Part shown: positions 10,089 through 19,348 of the stretch, piece after piece
Layout of the letters: the number at the start of each line of letters is the position of its first letter
How positions within the stretch are numbered: position 1 is the first letter of the stretch
The notes under the pieces: generated by a model
The model's input: only the letters and a program-made list of their open reading frames with translations
Told to the model about the DNA's origin: nothing
The model's database searches: none
Position numbers and translations under genes: made by a program
Assembly: GCF_003054245.1 (NCBI RefSeq)
Contig: NZ_QBKR01000014.1
Location: forward strand, 1-64,000
Length of the DNA: 64,000 bases
Source of the DNA: Melghirimyces profundicolus
Lineage (GTDB): Bacteria > Bacillota > Bacilli > Thermoactinomycetales > DSM-45169
Direction of reading: 5' to 3'

Positions 10089-11183
10089 ATGAGGAAAAAG
10101 ATTATTTTCACCGGAGGCGGTTCGGCGGGCCACGTCACCGTCAACCAGGCACTGATCCCCCGATTTTTGAAAGATGGCTGGGACGTCGGATATATCGGCT
10201 CCCATGACGGTATCGAACGACAACTGATCCAGCCCTTTGGGAAGGTCAAATATTACGGAATCTCCACCGGCAAGCTCCGGCGTTATTTCGATTGGAACAA
10301 CTTTAACGACCCCTTCCGCGTGCTGAAGGGAATCGGGGAAGCTTACCGGATCCTCCGAAAGGAAAAACCGGATGTGGTGTTTTCAAAGGGAGGGTTCGTC
10401 TCTGTTCCCGTGGTGATCGGGGGATGGATGAACGGCGTGCCGGTGGTGATCCATGAATCCGACCTGACCCCCGGGCTGGCCAACCGTTTGGCCATCCCTT
10501 TTGCCACCCGGGTCTGCACCACGTTTCCGGAGACAACGCAACACCTGAAAGCGGAGAAGGGCGTATACGTGGGAGCATTGGTCCGGGAAGAACTGAAACG
10601 GGGAAAGGCGGACGAAGGGCGGCGTATCTGCGGATTCACAGCGGACACACCGGTTCTTTTGATCATGGGCGGAAGCCTCGGATCCCGGAACATCAACCGG
10701 ATGGTTCACCGGACACTCCCATCCCTCCTCCAAAACTTTCAGATCGCCCATATCTGCGGAAAAGGAAATGTGGATCCATCGATGGAACGTCCGGGTTACC
10801 GGCAGTTTGAATATCTCACGAAAGAACTGCCCCACATGCTGGCCATGGCGGACGGGGTGATCTCACGGGCCGGCTCCAACGCCATTTTCGAGCTTTTGGC
10901 TCTGAAAAAGCCGATGCTTCTGATTCCGCTGTCCAAATCCGCCAGCCGGGGGGATCAGGTTTTGAACGCCCGCTCTTTTAAGCGCAAGGGATACGCAGAA
11001 GTGCTGGAGGAAGAAGAACTGAACGAAAAAAGATTTCTCCGCCATCTTTCTTCACTCTTCGAAAACAAAGAGGCCTACATCGCAAAAATGGCTGAAGGCG
11101 ATGGCCGGAATACCTTGCACACCCTCCGCCGGTTGATTGAAGAAGCGGCCTGCCGGGAGGGACAGACGAAAAACCTTCCATAA
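10089..11183 (+). CDS. MurG-like UDP-GlcNAc glycosyltransferase
   Basis: This 364-residue GT28-family protein has two Rossmann-like halves. The N-terminal motif [13 protein letters not shown] binds the lipid acceptor phosphate in Mur[15 protein letters not shown] and [12 protein letters not shown] follow. The C-terminal half has [14 protein letters not shown] and the nucleotide-sugar loop [23 protein letters not shown] ... GDQVLNA. MurG adds GlcNAc to lipid I. Many Bacillales have a second MurG-like gene, and this copy lies outside a division/cell wall cluster, so it may be a paralogue. Start ATG at 10089, after AGGCGGGAAG. Confidence 0.85.
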   Translation: MRKKIIFTGGGSAGHVTVNQALIPRFLKDGWDVGYIGSHDGIERQLIQPFGKVKYYGISTGKLRRYFDWNNFNDPFRVLKGIGEAYRILRKEKPDVVFSKGGFVSVPVVIGGWMNGVPVVIHESDLTPGLANRLAIPFATRVCTTFPETTQHLKAEKGVYVGALVREELKRGKADEGRRICGFTADTPVLLIMGGSLGSRNINRMVHRTLPSLLQNFQIAHICGKGNVDPSMERPGYRQFEYLTKELPHMLAMADGVISRAGSNAIFELLALKKPMLLIPLSKSASRGDQVLNARSFKRKGYAEVLEEEELNEKRFLRHLSSLFENKEAYIAKMAEGDGRNTLHTLRRLIEEAACREGQTKNLP

Positions 11184-11272
11184 GATGCATGGCTCCGCAT
11201 TTGATAAAATCGGAATAGAAGCGAAGCCGGGTTCATCATGCGAACCACAAAAGCAAAAGGAGGAATCCGATC

Positions 11273-11524
11273 TTGACCCGAGCGACCGCAGAAGAGAACC
11301 GGAACCGAGCCCGGAGAAACATTTACGCGAAGATCAGGCAGTTGGCCCGATGGATGGAAGAAAAGCCCCATCTCCCGTCCAAGTACATTGAAACGGAAAT
11401 AAACGCCGTCCTGGCCGACGTCCGGTCCATGGCCTTCTTTGAGGGACAAGTGGAAGCCTTCATGAAAGTGGAAAAAGTGCTCGAACCGGAAAAAGAAGAG
11501 AAAAAGAATGATACCCATTTGTGA
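11273..11524 (+). CDS. Small hydrophilic protein, unknown
   Basis: This 83-residue protein is helical and highly charged, without a signal peptide or membrane segment. It begins at TTG, 8 nt after AAAGGAGGA, one of the strongest ribosome sites in the region, and stops just before a strong terminator. The middle (WMEEKPHLPSKYIETEINAVLADVRSMAFFEGQVEAFMKVEKVL) looks like two amphipathic helices; the C-terminus is Lys/Glu-rich. I do not recognise a family. It follows the MurG-like gene by 90 bp and may be cotranscribed with it. Confidence 0.7.
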   Translation: MTRATAEENRNRARRNIYAKIRQLARWMEEKPHLPSKYIETEINAVLADVRSMAFFEGQVEAFMKVEKVLEPEKEEKKNDTHL

Positions 11525-11561
11525 AAAAAGCTGCTGGGGTTGCATCCCCAACAGCTTTTTC
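11524..11561. terminator. Bidirectional terminator between convergent genes
   Basis: AAAAGCTG-CTGGGG hairpin closing with CCCCA-ACAGCTTTTT. It serves the small plus-strand gene on its left and pxpC on its right. Confidence 0.88.
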
Positions 11562-12510
11562 AGTTGTTTCGGGCGCCAATCTCCAGCGTCCGCAACAGGT
11601 TCTCCTGTTCCACCGCCCGTTTTTCCGCCTCTGCCACGTCGATGCGTTCAAATCGAACCCGGCACCCCGGGCCGGCCTGCGCCAGCCGGGGAAGGTCTGC
11701 AGAGATCACCGTGGCGATCTTGGCGTATCCCCCCGTCGTCTGACGGTCCGCCAAGAGGACGATCGGCTGTCCCTCCGCAGGCACTTGAACCGAGCCCGGG
11801 GCGATGGCATCGGAGAGGATATCCGCCTTCTCCTTATGAAACAGACGAGGGCCTTTCAGCCGGTACCCCATCCGGTCTGATCGGGGAGTGACTTCGTAGG
11901 CTTCACTGAAAAACGTCCCGACGGCCTCTTCGGTGAAGGCCTCCGACTGGGGACCGGGAACCGCACGGAGTGTGACCTCTTTTCCGTAACGGGGACGCAA
12001 GCCGTAAGCCAACCGTTTTCCTTCCCGGGGAACGGGATTTACACCGACGGTCAGTACGTCCCCTTTTTCGAGTGCCCGTCCGCGATATCCACCGATACCT
12101 CCGTTGATGTAAGTCGATCGGCTGCCCATCACCTCGGGTACATCGATTCCTCCCGAAACGGTCAAATAAGCGCGAATTCCCTCCACCGGACGCCGAAAAG
12201 AGAGCACTTGACCTCTCCCCACGGAGAACCCTTTCCACATGGGTGCCGGCTGATCGTCCAACAGCGGACTCAAGTCGGCACCGGTCAGCGCAACCAAGCA
12301 CTCCTTTTCAAAGCGGAGGACCGGTCCCGACAACGTGATCTCCAAGCCGGCGGCCCCCCGGGGATTTCCGACCAGAATGTTCCCCACCTGAAGGGAAAAG
12401 GGGTCCATTGCGCCGGAGACCACCATCCCAAACTGTTGGTAACCCGTCCGCCCCAGATCCTGTACCGTTGTCAGGAGTCCGGGATTCACCACCGTAATCG
12501 TTCCCATCAT
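11560..12510 (-). CDS. pxpC: 5-oxoprolinase subunit C (KipA/AHS2 family)
   Basis: This 316-residue carboxyltransferase-like protein shows the family start ITVVNPGLLTTVQDLGRTGYQQFGMVVSGAMD and the later KADILSDAIAPGSVQVPAEGQPIVLLADRQTTGGYAKIA. With PxpA and PxpB it forms the prokaryotic ATP-dependent 5-oxoprolinase that recycles pyroglutamate to glutamate. It is the last gene of a pxpB-pxpA-pxpC operon; its start overlaps the pxpA stop. In older B. subtilis annotation the PxpC and PxpB homologues are KipA and KipI, the latter a sporulation-kinase inhibitor. Confidence 0.94.
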   Translation of the reverse strand: MMGTITVVNPGLLTTVQDLGRTGYQQFGMVVSGAMDPFSLQVGNILVGNPRGAAGLEITLSGPVLRFEKECLVALTGADLSPLLDDQPAPMWKGFSVGRGQVLSFRRPVEGIRAYLTVSGGIDVPEVMGSRSTYINGGIGGYRGRALEKGDVLTVGVNPVPREGKRLAYGLRPRYGKEVTLRAVPGPQSEAFTEEAVGTFFSEAYEVTPRSDRMGYRLKGPRLFHKEKADILSDAIAPGSVQVPAEGQPIVLLADRQTTGGYAKIATVISADLPRLAQAGPGCRVRFERIDVAEAEKRAVEQENLLRTLEIGARNN

Positions 12511-13274
12511 CGGTCCGAAACCCTTTGAATTCGAATGCCGTTTTCCTCCAACCCCCGCCTCAACCGTTGAACGAAGGAAAGAGCTTTGGGATCGTCCCCG
12601 TGAACACAGACGGTATCCGCCTGGACCTTCAGCTCCGTGCCATCCAGCGCGGTCACTTTTCCTTCCTTCACCATCCGGGTCACCCGGTGGACCGCCTCTT
12701 CCGGATCATGGATGTACGCTTCGGGCGAGGTGCGGGAGGTGAGGCTCCCGTCCGGTTGATACGTACGATCGGCAAACACCTCACGGGCCACTTTCAACCC
12801 GACCCTTTCCCCCGCCTTGACCAGCTCACTCCCCGCCAAACCGAAAAGGATCAGCTCCCTGTCGACGGCCGCGACGGCTTCGGCGATGGCCCGGGCAATC
12901 TCCCCGTCCTTCCCCGCCATGTTGAAAAGGGCACCGTGAGGTTTGACATGCTGCAGCCGCTTTCCCTCCAGGGAAGCAAAAGCCTGCAAGGCACCGATCT
13001 GATACACCGTCATATTGTAGACATCTTCCGTTTCGACAGCGATGAACCTCCGCCCGAAGCCGAGCAAATCCGGAAGACCGGGATGAGCTCCCAGTCCCAC
13101 TCCTTTTTTCGCCGCCAGACGGACTGTACGACGGATGACGTTATGATCTCCGGCATGGAAACCGCAGGCGATGTTGGCGGATGTGACATGCTTTAAGACC
13201 TCTTCATCCTGACCGATCACATAACGTCCGAAACTTTCCCCCAGGTCGCTGTTCAAATCAACCGTCCAAGCCAT
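12507..13274 (-). CDS. pxpA: 5-oxoprolinase subunit A (LamB/YcsF family)
   Basis: A 255-residue protein starting MAWTVDLNSDLGESFGRY, the conserved LamB/YcsF opening, followed by SANIACGFHAGDHNVIRR and GLGAHPGLPDLLGFGRR. PxpA is the catalytic partner that hydrolyses the activated 5-oxoproline ring. The reading frame extends 7 codons further upstream (13295), but the family start is the ATG at 13274. That ATG lies inside the 3' end of pxpB, so the three genes are translationally coupled. Confidence 0.95.
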   Translation of the reverse strand: MAWTVDLNSDLGESFGRYVIGQDEEVLKHVTSANIACGFHAGDHNVIRRTVRLAAKKGVGLGAHPGLPDLLGFGRRFIAVETEDVYNMTVYQIGALQAFASLEGKRLQHVKPHGALFNMAGKDGEIARAIAEAVAAVDRELILFGLAGSELVKAGERVGLKVAREVFADRTYQPDGSLTSRTSPEAYIHDPEEAVHRVTRMVKEGKVTALDGTELKVQADTVCVHGDDPKALSFVQRLRRGLEENGIRIQRVSDR

Positions 13275-13971
13275 CCGGTTTCCTCTCCCCCCCATTTCCT
13301 TCGAGCTTCCCGTATTCTTCTTCGGTCACCGGGCGAAAGCGGATCGCATCTCCGGCTTTTAAGAGAACAGGCGGTTCCCGGCCGGGATCGTACAAGCGCA
13401 ACGGGGTCCTTCCGATGATTCTCCAGCCACCCGGAGTTTCCAGGGGGTATACCCCTGTCTGACCTTCCGCGATCCCCACGGAGCCGGCGGGGATCCGGGA
13501 CCGGGGATTTTCCAGCCTCGGCGTGGCGATTTCTTCAGGCATCCCCCCCAGATACGGAAAACCGGGGGCAAAGCCCAACATATAAACCCGGTATGAGGCC
13601 CCGCTATGGATCCGGACGACGTCCTCCGGGGTCAGGCCGTTGATCCGCGCCACATCCCCCAAGTCCGGCCCGTACGCTCCTCCGTAAACCACGGGGAGCT
13701 CCACCACCTTCACATCCTCGTCGGACACCGGCTCCCGGATCCGTTCCATTTCTTTCAACGTTTTGAGCAGATCCGGATACCGGATGTCCCAAGGCCGGTA
13801 GTAAACGGTCAACGATGTATAAGCGGGCACCCATTCCACCACTCCGGGGATCCTCGAACGTTCGAGCTGGTTGACAAAGCTCCGGATTTCCCGGTTGACA
13901 CCGGGATCGATCCTTTCCCCGAAACCGATCCGCACCCCGGTGTCACCCAGGGGATGAAACTGGAGTTTCAC
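13258..13971 (-). CDS. pxpB: 5-oxoprolinase subunit B (KipI/AHS1 family)
   Basis: This 237-residue protein has the AHS1 core: GDTGVRIGFGERIDPGVNREI at the N-terminus, then IPGVVEWVPAYTSLTVYYRP, and the conserved SYRVYMLGFAPGFPYLGGMPEEIATPRL and TPGGWRIIGRTPLRLYDP segments. It is the first gene of the pxpBAC operon and probably the ATP-dependent kinase-like subunit. The B. subtilis homologue KipI also inhibits KinA; whether that applies here is unknown. The C-terminal tail after residue 225 is charged and variable. Confidence 0.93.
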   Translation of the reverse strand: MKLQFHPLGDTGVRIGFGERIDPGVNREIRSFVNQLERSRIPGVVEWVPAYTSLTVYYRPWDIRYPDLLKTLKEMERIREPVSDEDVKVVELPVVYGGAYGPDLGDVARINGLTPEDVVRIHSGASYRVYMLGFAPGFPYLGGMPEEIATPRLENPRSRIPAGSVGIAEGQTGVYPLETPGGWRIIGRTPLRLYDPGREPPVLLKAGDAIRFRPVTEEEYGKLEGNGGERKPDGLDG

Positions 13972-14169
13972 AGCATCTTCCCCCTTGTTCCTCGTTCCGT
14001 GCCTCGTTCCATGCCACCGCCAGCCTTTCTTTCACTGCTCCATTCCTTTCGGTCACCCCATCCCATTTGAACCGGAGGTTCATTTGTTTGCCACCGATTG
14101 TAGCACAGAGAAACGCGGATCCTCCACCAATGGATTGCAGATAAACAGCCTCCGGCCGGACCGGAACTT

Positions 14170-16413
14170 TCATCCCTCAGACTTGTCGACCGCCGGAGAA
14201 TCCGTTGAATTTCCGTGTCGGGATGTCGATCTTTCCCGAATCCCGATGATCATGATCGGCATGACCACATAGACAATGGCGGTGGCGGCCGAAACAATCC
14301 CTGAATCGTTAAAGGCAAGGGCGGCCAGAGAACCGGATAATATGGCCGTAAATCCGTTGAAGAGTTGTGGGTAATGCTCCATCAACATTTTCATCCCTCC
14401 CGCCGGACGGAAAGACAAGATGGCCATTGTGAGAAGAGAGAGGAGGAAAACCTTTCCCCAGGAAGACGCCCTCACCAGCTTCAGATTCATTTCCAATTTC
14501 CGATTGAGGATATGGGCGATTTCCTCAAAATTTCCTCCTTCCAGATGGGAGAAGGCCCGGCCGATATGGGTGGGAGTGTGTCCGGGGACCCAGCTGTTGA
14601 GAGCCAACAGGGTCAACAGACCGATCCCCGCCATTCCCGCCACTTTAAAGAACAGCTTCCGGTTCCACCGGGTTTGGAAAAACCGGAAATACGCCACTCC
14701 GAAGCCAACGGCGGAGGCCATGGCGCCACCGGCGTTGGTTCCCCAGAAGGGGGCGGCGAAAAAAACCAGCAAGGCGAAAAAAAACAAACCGACAGCCAGC
14801 TTTTGACGCCGGGAAAGGGTGGGCCGGCGCTCCAACCATGCAGCGGAAGCCAGGATCGAAGACCCCAGGACCACTCCCATATACTCGTTGCCGATGCCGT
14901 AATAACGGGCGCCTTTGATCGGATCATAGCCCAGAAAAGACTGCTGAATCAGCGGCCCCCCCATCAGTCCGTCCACCACCACCGGTAAAAACCCCAACAA
15001 CCCTGCCCAAAGAAAGAGGGGGACGGTGTCAGCCCGGGTAAGCATATACGCCAACCCGAGCCCGCCCAGCACCAACGCCCCGGAGAAGAGCCACCAGGAA
15101 TGGGCTGTCATTCCGGATATGACCAGAAACAGAAAAGGCGTCAGCATCACCGCTAACAGAATCGATTCCATCCACCCCCTGCCCTTCCCGTTTTTCAAAA
15201 TGAGAGAGAGCCCCGTCAGCAACACCAAGATCTGCAGCAGGATATAGGAATACAACACCGATGGACGAAGGGAGTAGATCGATTCCACCCGGTCGACGGT
15301 TCGCCAGAACCCTTCGCCTGTTCCGCTCACTGAATTCATCGGTCTCCCCAACATCTCCCGGGGGACCTGCACCCCCAACTGTTCCAGAAGGGTGGCAGCC
15401 AGGTCAATATTGCCCACAACCCCGGTTCGGCGGGTCGTGGCGGATGTCAGGAGTCCGGGAGGTTCTCCTTTCCGGTACATCACCACGGGGAACAATCCCT
15501 CTTTCCCCGGAGCCCCGCCGCCGGTGGCAGTCAACACCAGCAGACGGTCTTTCCCCGCCCGGGGAAGCATCTCCCCCAGAAAACGGTCGATTTCCCCCAA
15601 TACCCGCGCCCGGACCCGTTGCCGGTAAAGAGGGGACATCTTGTCCCCTGCCTGTTCCAACCGGTGAAGATCCCCCAGCTCCACCACGGCCACCCCTGGC
15701 TTTTCCCAGGATAACAAGGTGTTTCGAAGGAGGAAGTATCGGGTTTTGACACCGAAGGGCCGGGCCGGGTCCTGGAGCAGTGTCTCCCGACCGACCCGTC
15801 CCTCTTCAGTGATTCCTTTCCCGTCCATGGTGATCAGCGGGGCGTAACGGACGGGTTTGGCTCCTTCGTCCAGGTTCCCCAGCACCAGAGTGGAATACCC
15901 CGCCGTTTTCAGGGCTTCGGCAAATCCCCCCGGCCGAACGGTGAACGTCGTTTTTTCATTCTCGGTCACAAACTTCATGATTCCGGGGTAAACGATGGAA
16001 CCGGCCGATGCCGTTTCCCCCATGCGACGGGCGTAAAGCGTGCCTGCCGGTGTGGAGAACGGCCCGTCTTCCATCACCGGTTCCTCCGGATGGTAAAAAA
16101 CTTCTGCTGCGGGAGCAACGGCCCGGGTTCCCGTGGCCAGAGTGGCATAGCTGTTGGAAAGCGTCTCCCTCCCGCCGGTTTTCATGTTCATGGCTCCCAC
16201 CGAAGCCAGTTTCATCAGTTTCTCGACATGGGGAAGGCCCGAATGACGAAGATCCTTCAGGGTCAATCCCGGGATATTCACCCACCAAACCTGGCGGATT
16301 CCAACCTTCGTCGGTGGAGACGGTGCGGAAACGGTCACGAACCGGATTCCGGAAATCATCATCCATATCAGCAATCCCAGAAGAAGGGCCGGAAATATTT
16401 TTCTCAATTTCAC
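14170..16413 (-). CDS. Alkaline-phosphatase-like ectodomain plus polytopic membrane protein, unknown role
   Basis: This 747-residue protein has an N-terminal signal-anchor helix (residues 8-30), then about 370 extracellular residues resembling the alkaline-phosphatase superfamily in outline (NIPGLTLKDL, GRETLSNSYATLATGTRA, VVELGDLHRL, a late NIDLAATLLEQLGV segment). From about residue 390 there are roughly ten membrane helices, including GARYYGIGNEYMGVVLGSS and a terminal FNDSGIVSAATAIVYVVMPI. I recognise this domain pairing as a Firmicutes membrane protein of unknown function; the metal-binding residues of a true phosphatase are not all evident. Monocistronic. Confidence 0.65.
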   Translation of the reverse strand: MKLRKIFPALLLGLLIWMMISGIRFVTVSAPSPPTKVGIRQVWWVNIPGLTLKDLRHSGLPHVEKLMKLASVGAMNMKTGGRETLSNSYATLATGTRAVAPAAEVFYHPEEPVMEDGPFSTPAGTLYARRMGETASAGSIVYPGIMKFVTENEKTTFTVRPGGFAEALKTAGYSTLVLGNLDEGAKPVRYAPLITMDGKGITEEGRVGRETLLQDPARPFGVKTRYFLLRNTLLSWEKPGVAVVELGDLHRLEQAGDKMSPLYRQRVRARVLGEIDRFLGEMLPRAGKDRLLVLTATGGGAPGKEGLFPVVMYRKGEPPGLLTSATTRRTGVVGNIDLAATLLEQLGVQVPREMLGRPMNSVSGTGEGFWRTVDRVESIYSLRPSVLYSYILLQILVLLTGLSLILKNGKGRGWMESILLAVMLTPFLFLVISGMTAHSWWLFSGALVLGGLGLAYMLTRADTVPLFLWAGLLGFLPVVVDGLMGGPLIQQSFLGYDPIKGARYYGIGNEYMGVVLGSSILASAAWLERRPTLSRRQKLAVGLFFFALLVFFAAPFWGTNAGGAMASAVGFGVAYFRFFQTRWNRKLFFKVAGMAGIGLLTLLALNSWVPGHTPTHIGRAFSHLEGGNFEEIAHILNRKLEMNLKLVRASSWGKVFLLSLLTMAILSFRPAGGMKMLMEHYPQLFNGFTAILSGSLAALAFNDSGIVSAATAIVYVVMPIMIIGIRERSTSRHGNSTDSPAVDKSEG

Positions 16414-16483
16414 CTACATTCCCCGTTTCCCTCTGATTCTTTCTGTATCCTTCCCCTAGGCTGAAAGAAGTATTTCCATTCGT

Positions 16484-16634
16484 TTTTCCACAGGGATTCC
16501 ACAGAGTTATACACAGAAAAAAACCTTCAACAAAGATTATCCACAGGACTTATCCACATTATCCACAGGTCGTAGGGCTCTTTTGTCCACAACGATATCG
16601 GATGAGCGGGTCGGATTGGACCGGCTGTGGATAA
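16484..16634. promoter_or_regulatory. DnaA-box cluster
   Basis: Five 9-mers match TTATNCACA exactly: TTATACACA at 16507-16515, TTATCCACA at 16537-16545, 16550-16558 and 16559-16567, and the reverse TGTGGATAA at 16626-16634. Two more have one mismatch (TTTTCCACA at 16484-16492, TTGTCCACA at 16583-16591). Three consecutive boxes are nearly head-to-tail. The cluster lies between the start of the 747-residue membrane protein gene and the tsaD terminator. Confidence 0.85.
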
Positions 16635-16635
16635 T

Positions 16636-16660
16636 GAAAAAACCGGTCCTGACGGACCGG
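16636..16660 (-). terminator. thiL-tsaEB-rimI-tsaD operon terminator
   Basis: CCGGTCC / GGACCGG hairpin with a 4-nt loop followed by a run of six T on the minus strand, 25 bp past the tsaD stop. The last DnaA box abuts it. Confidence 0.88.
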
Positions 16661-16685
16661 CAGAGAAACCTCAGTGTATTCTTTT

Positions 16686-17702
16686 TTAAACCAACTTTAG
16701 ATTCGGTTCCGCGTTCATATCCAGACCGGCGAACTCTCTGTCCAGATAACGGAAGGTTCCAGCCGCTGCAATCATGGCCGCGTTGTCCGTACAGAGTTCG
16801 ATGGGTGGAACGGACAATCGAATCCCCTCTTTCCGACAACGTTCCGAAAGGGCGCTCCGCAATGCGGAGTTGGCCGAAACCCCGCCGGCCAGCACCAGGT
16901 GATCCACCCCTTTGCTTTTGACGGCACGGATGGACTTTTCTGTCAAAACTTCCACCACCGACTCCTGGAAGCTGGCCGCCAGATCGGCTCGTTGAACCGT
17001 TGTCCCGCGCTGTTTGGCGTTGTGGAGGTGGTTGATCACCGCCGATTTCAGTCCACTGAAGCTGAAGTCGAGGGAATCCGGCTCCAGCCAGGCTCTGGGC
17101 AAATCGATGGAGGGTCTCCCTTCCCTGGCCAGCCGGTCGATTTCCGGCCCACCCGGATAAGGGAGTTCGAGAACGCGAGCCACTTTGTCAAAAGCTTCCC
17201 CGGCGGCATCATCCCGGGTCTTGCCCAAACGTTCAAACCGGTTGTGCCCGGGCATGTAAATCAGCTCCGTATGACCTCCGGAGACCACCAGTGCAACCAA
17301 GGGAAATCGAAGGGGTTTCACGAGATGGCTGGCATAAATATGACCGGCGATATGGTGAACCCCGACCAAGGGAAGTCCGGCGGCAAACGCCATGGCTTTG
17401 GCCGCGGCAACCCCGATCAGAAGGGCCCCCACCAAACCGGGTCCTTGGGTAACGGCCAGTGCCGAAAGCTCGGACTGTTTGACGCCCGCTTGATCCAGCG
17501 CCTGCTGGATCACGTCGGTGATCCGTTCCACATGGCGGCGGGAAGCGACTTCCGGAACCACTCCCCCGAATTTTCGATGGACTTCCATCTGGGAGGAAAT
17601 CACGTTGGATCGGAGAATCTCCCCGTTTTCCACCACTGCCGCCGACGTCTCATCGCAACTCGTTTCAATTCCCAGTACGAGGGTACTGCCCTTCTTGTTC
17701 AT
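16686..17702 (-). CDS. tsaD: tRNA N6-adenosine threonylcarbamoyltransferase TsaD
   Basis: A 338-residue Kae1/TsaD protein that transfers threonylcarbamoyl to A37 of ANN-decoding tRNAs, working with TsaB and TsaE. It has the ASKHA start [18 protein letters not shown], the metal-binding HHIAGHIYA motif, [11 protein letters not shown], and the C-terminal [14 protein letters not shown]. The ATG at 17702 is preceded by GGAGG; a GTG four codons upstream is less likely. It overlaps rimI and is the final gene of the operon. B. subtilis calls the orthologue gcp. Confidence 0.97.
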   Translation of the reverse strand: MNKKGSTLVLGIETSCDETSAAVVENGEILRSNVISSQMEVHRKFGGVVPEVASRRHVERITDVIQQALDQAGVKQSELSALAVTQGPGLVGALLIGVAAAKAMAFAAGLPLVGVHHIAGHIYASHLVKPLRFPLVALVVSGGHTELIYMPGHNRFERLGKTRDDAAGEAFDKVARVLELPYPGGPEIDRLAREGRPSIDLPRAWLEPDSLDFSFSGLKSAVINHLHNAKQRGTTVQRADLAASFQESVVEVLTEKSIRAVKSKGVDHLVLAGGVSANSALRSALSERCRKEGIRLSVPPIELCTDNAAMIAAAGTFRYLDREFAGLDMNAEPNLKLV

Positions 17703-18171
17703 CGGATCCTCCACCTAACTTTGTCCACATGATGAGGGCGTCTTCCTGATTATCGGTATAATACCGGGGACGGATCCCCATCGATTCAAACCCTTTTTTC
17801 CGGTACAGGTTTTGGGCCGCCCGATTGGAGACCCGTACTTCCAGGGTCATGCTCTTGGCTCCGGAGCTGCGTGCCCACTCCATCAGATACTCCATCAAGG
17901 CTTCCCCGGCTCCGGACCCTCGAAAATCCGGATGTATTGCAATGTTGGTAATGTGGGCTTCATCCAGAATCAGCCACATCCCGGCATAACCGATCACATG
18001 CCCCTCCTTCTCCGCCACTGTGTAGTGTGCAAACTGGTTATATGCCAGCTCGTTGTAGAAGGCCTGACGGGTCCAGGGATTGGTGAAAGAGGCCCGCTCC
18101 ACTCGGAGGACGGCGGGGATGTCCACCAGGGTCATCGGCCGGAACTCAGGCTTCAGACACACCACCGGCAC
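17665..18171 (-). CDS. rimI: Ribosomal protein S18-alanine N-acetyltransferase RimI
   Basis: This 168-residue GNAT acetyltransferase has the expected start [24 protein letters not shown], the acetyl-CoA-binding loop [17 protein letters not shown], and [29 protein letters not shown], which is diagnostic for RimI. It acetylates the N-terminal alanine of S18 in E. coli. A GTG start is used; a GTG two codons later has better spacing to GGAGGG. It overlaps both tsaB upstream and tsaD downstream, so translation is tightly coupled. Confidence 0.93.
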   Translation of the reverse strand: MPVVCLKPEFRPMTLVDIPAVLRVERASFTNPWTRQAFYNELAYNQFAHYTVAEKEGHVIGYAGMWLILDEAHITNIAIHPDFRGSGAGEALMEYLMEWARSSGAKSMTLEVRVSNRAAQNLYRKKGFESMGIRPRYYTDNQEDALIMWTKLGGGSDEQEGQYPRTGN

Positions 18172-18868
18172 TCCCTCCGTTTCGGGAAAGCCATTTGGCC
18201 TCCGCTTCGGTCAGTTGCAGGTAGTTGGGCACGGCATCCGTTCTTCCCCGGTCTCCCCTCTCCAGACAGGAAAAAGCCAACGTTCCGAGGTGAGCGGCAC
18301 TGACGACATTTTCCCGAAGGGTGCCGAACTCGGCCCGCTCTCCCAGTGCCCCGCTGATCGTCTCCCGGTAGCGGGAAACATCCTCGCCCAAAAAGAGAAG
18401 AGGCCCTTCTTCGGACACCTCTTCCAGCCAGGCGCCGATGTCCATGACCCGTTCTTTTTTCACAGCGGATACCCGGCCGCCCTCTCCCTTGAACAGACCG
18501 GTATAAACCCGGTTCCTTCTCGCGTCGAACAGAGGGACCACCTTCCCTGGATACCGACTCCCGTTCATCGCCAATGCTGAAAGGCTGGAGACAGGCACCA
18601 AAGGAATCCCCCGGCTCCACGCGAGTGTCTTGGCGGTGGTAAATCCGATGCGGATCCCGGTGTAAGACCCCGGTCCCGCCGCCACGGCCACGGCGTCCAA
18701 ATCATCCGGGGACAGCTCCAGTTCCTTCATCAGGCCGTTCACGGTGGGCATCAGCCGAACGGAATGGTTTTTATGTAAATTGGTTGTCACTTCCCCCAGC
18801 ACGCGGCGGTTTTCCAGAACAGCCACTCCGAGTACCAAGGTGGACGTGTCAATCGCCAGCAGTTTCAT
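18146..18868 (-). CDS. tsaB: t6A biosynthesis factor TsaB
   Basis: This 240-residue inactive TsaD paralogue starts [18 protein letters not shown] and contains the dimerisation/ATPase-fold motif AVAAGPGSYTGIRIGFTTAKTLAW. TsaB bridges TsaD and TsaE. The ATG at 18868 is preceded by GGAGG; the open frame runs 20 codons further up without a better start. The C-terminal third is divergent, as in the family. It overlaps the end of tsaE by 20 bp. Confidence 0.95.
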   Translation of the reverse strand: MKLLAIDTSTLVLGVAVLENRRVLGEVTTNLHKNHSVRLMPTVNGLMKELELSPDDLDAVAVAAGPGSYTGIRIGFTTAKTLAWSRGIPLVPVSSLSALAMNGSRYPGKVVPLFDARRNRVYTGLFKGEGGRVSAVKKERVMDIGAWLEEVSEEGPLLFLGEDVSRYRETISGALGERAEFGTLRENVVSAAHLGTLAFSCLERGDRGRTDAVPNYLQLTEAEAKWLSRNGGSAGGVSEA

Positions 18869-19343
18869 GGTTATCCAGCCTCCCCAGCCCTCCGCAAATC
18901 CGTTCTGTCTCCCCGGCAGGCGGTTCAATCCTGATTTTCCGAACGTCGCTCTCTTGATGGCGGGACACTTCGATCCGGATCAACTCCCCGGGAAGCATCG
19001 GTTCGATCCGGTCTGCCCATTCGACGAGGGTAACACCGTCTCCGTAAAAATACTCATCCCAACCCAGTTCCTCCGTCGGATGATTCAACCGGTAAACATC
19101 CATATGATAGAGAGGCAGCCTTCCGCCTTCATATTCCTTGATCAAGGTGAAGGTGGGACTGTCGACCGGCTCCTCGATCCCCAGCCCGGCGGCCAAACCC
19201 TGTGTGAAGGTTGTTTTTCCGGCGCCGAGATCACCTTCAAGGGCAATCACGTCCCCCCGGCGAAGGCGCGGGGCCAAATGGCGGGCCAGATTTCGGGTTT
19301 CCTCCGGGTTGTGGGTCTCAAATGTGCAAGTGTTGCGGCTCAT
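18849..19343 (-). CDS. tsaE: t6A biosynthesis ATPase TsaE
   Basis: This P-loop protein (about 164 residues) shows Walker [20 protein letters not shown], then [27 protein letters not shown] and a WADRIE segment, all diagnostic for TsaE. It hydrolyses ATP to reset the TsaBD complex. A GTG at 19352 overlaps the thiL stop as GTGA, while an ATG at 19343 follows 9 nt later; either start keeps the two genes coupled. Length is slightly above the family norm because of a C-terminal tail. Confidence 0.94.
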   Translation of the reverse strand: MSRNTCTFETHNPEETRNLARHLAPRLRRGDVIALEGDLGAGKTTFTQGLAAGLGIEEPVDSPTFTLIKEYEGGRLPLYHMDVYRLNHPTEELGWDEYFYGDGVTLVEWADRIEPMLPGELIRIEVSRHQESDVRKIRIEPPAGETERICGGLGRLDNHETAGD

Positions 19344-19348
19344 CAGGA

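Noticed and set aside
10089-11183. Canonical cell-wall MurG
   Set aside because: Motifs fit, but the gene is isolated from mur/fts genes, so I list it as MurG-like rather than murG.
11560-13971. Urea carboxylase/allophanate hydrolase
   Set aside because: KipI/KipA-like domains also occur there, but the separate LamB/YcsF gene in the same operon defines the 5-oxoprolinase PxpBAC.
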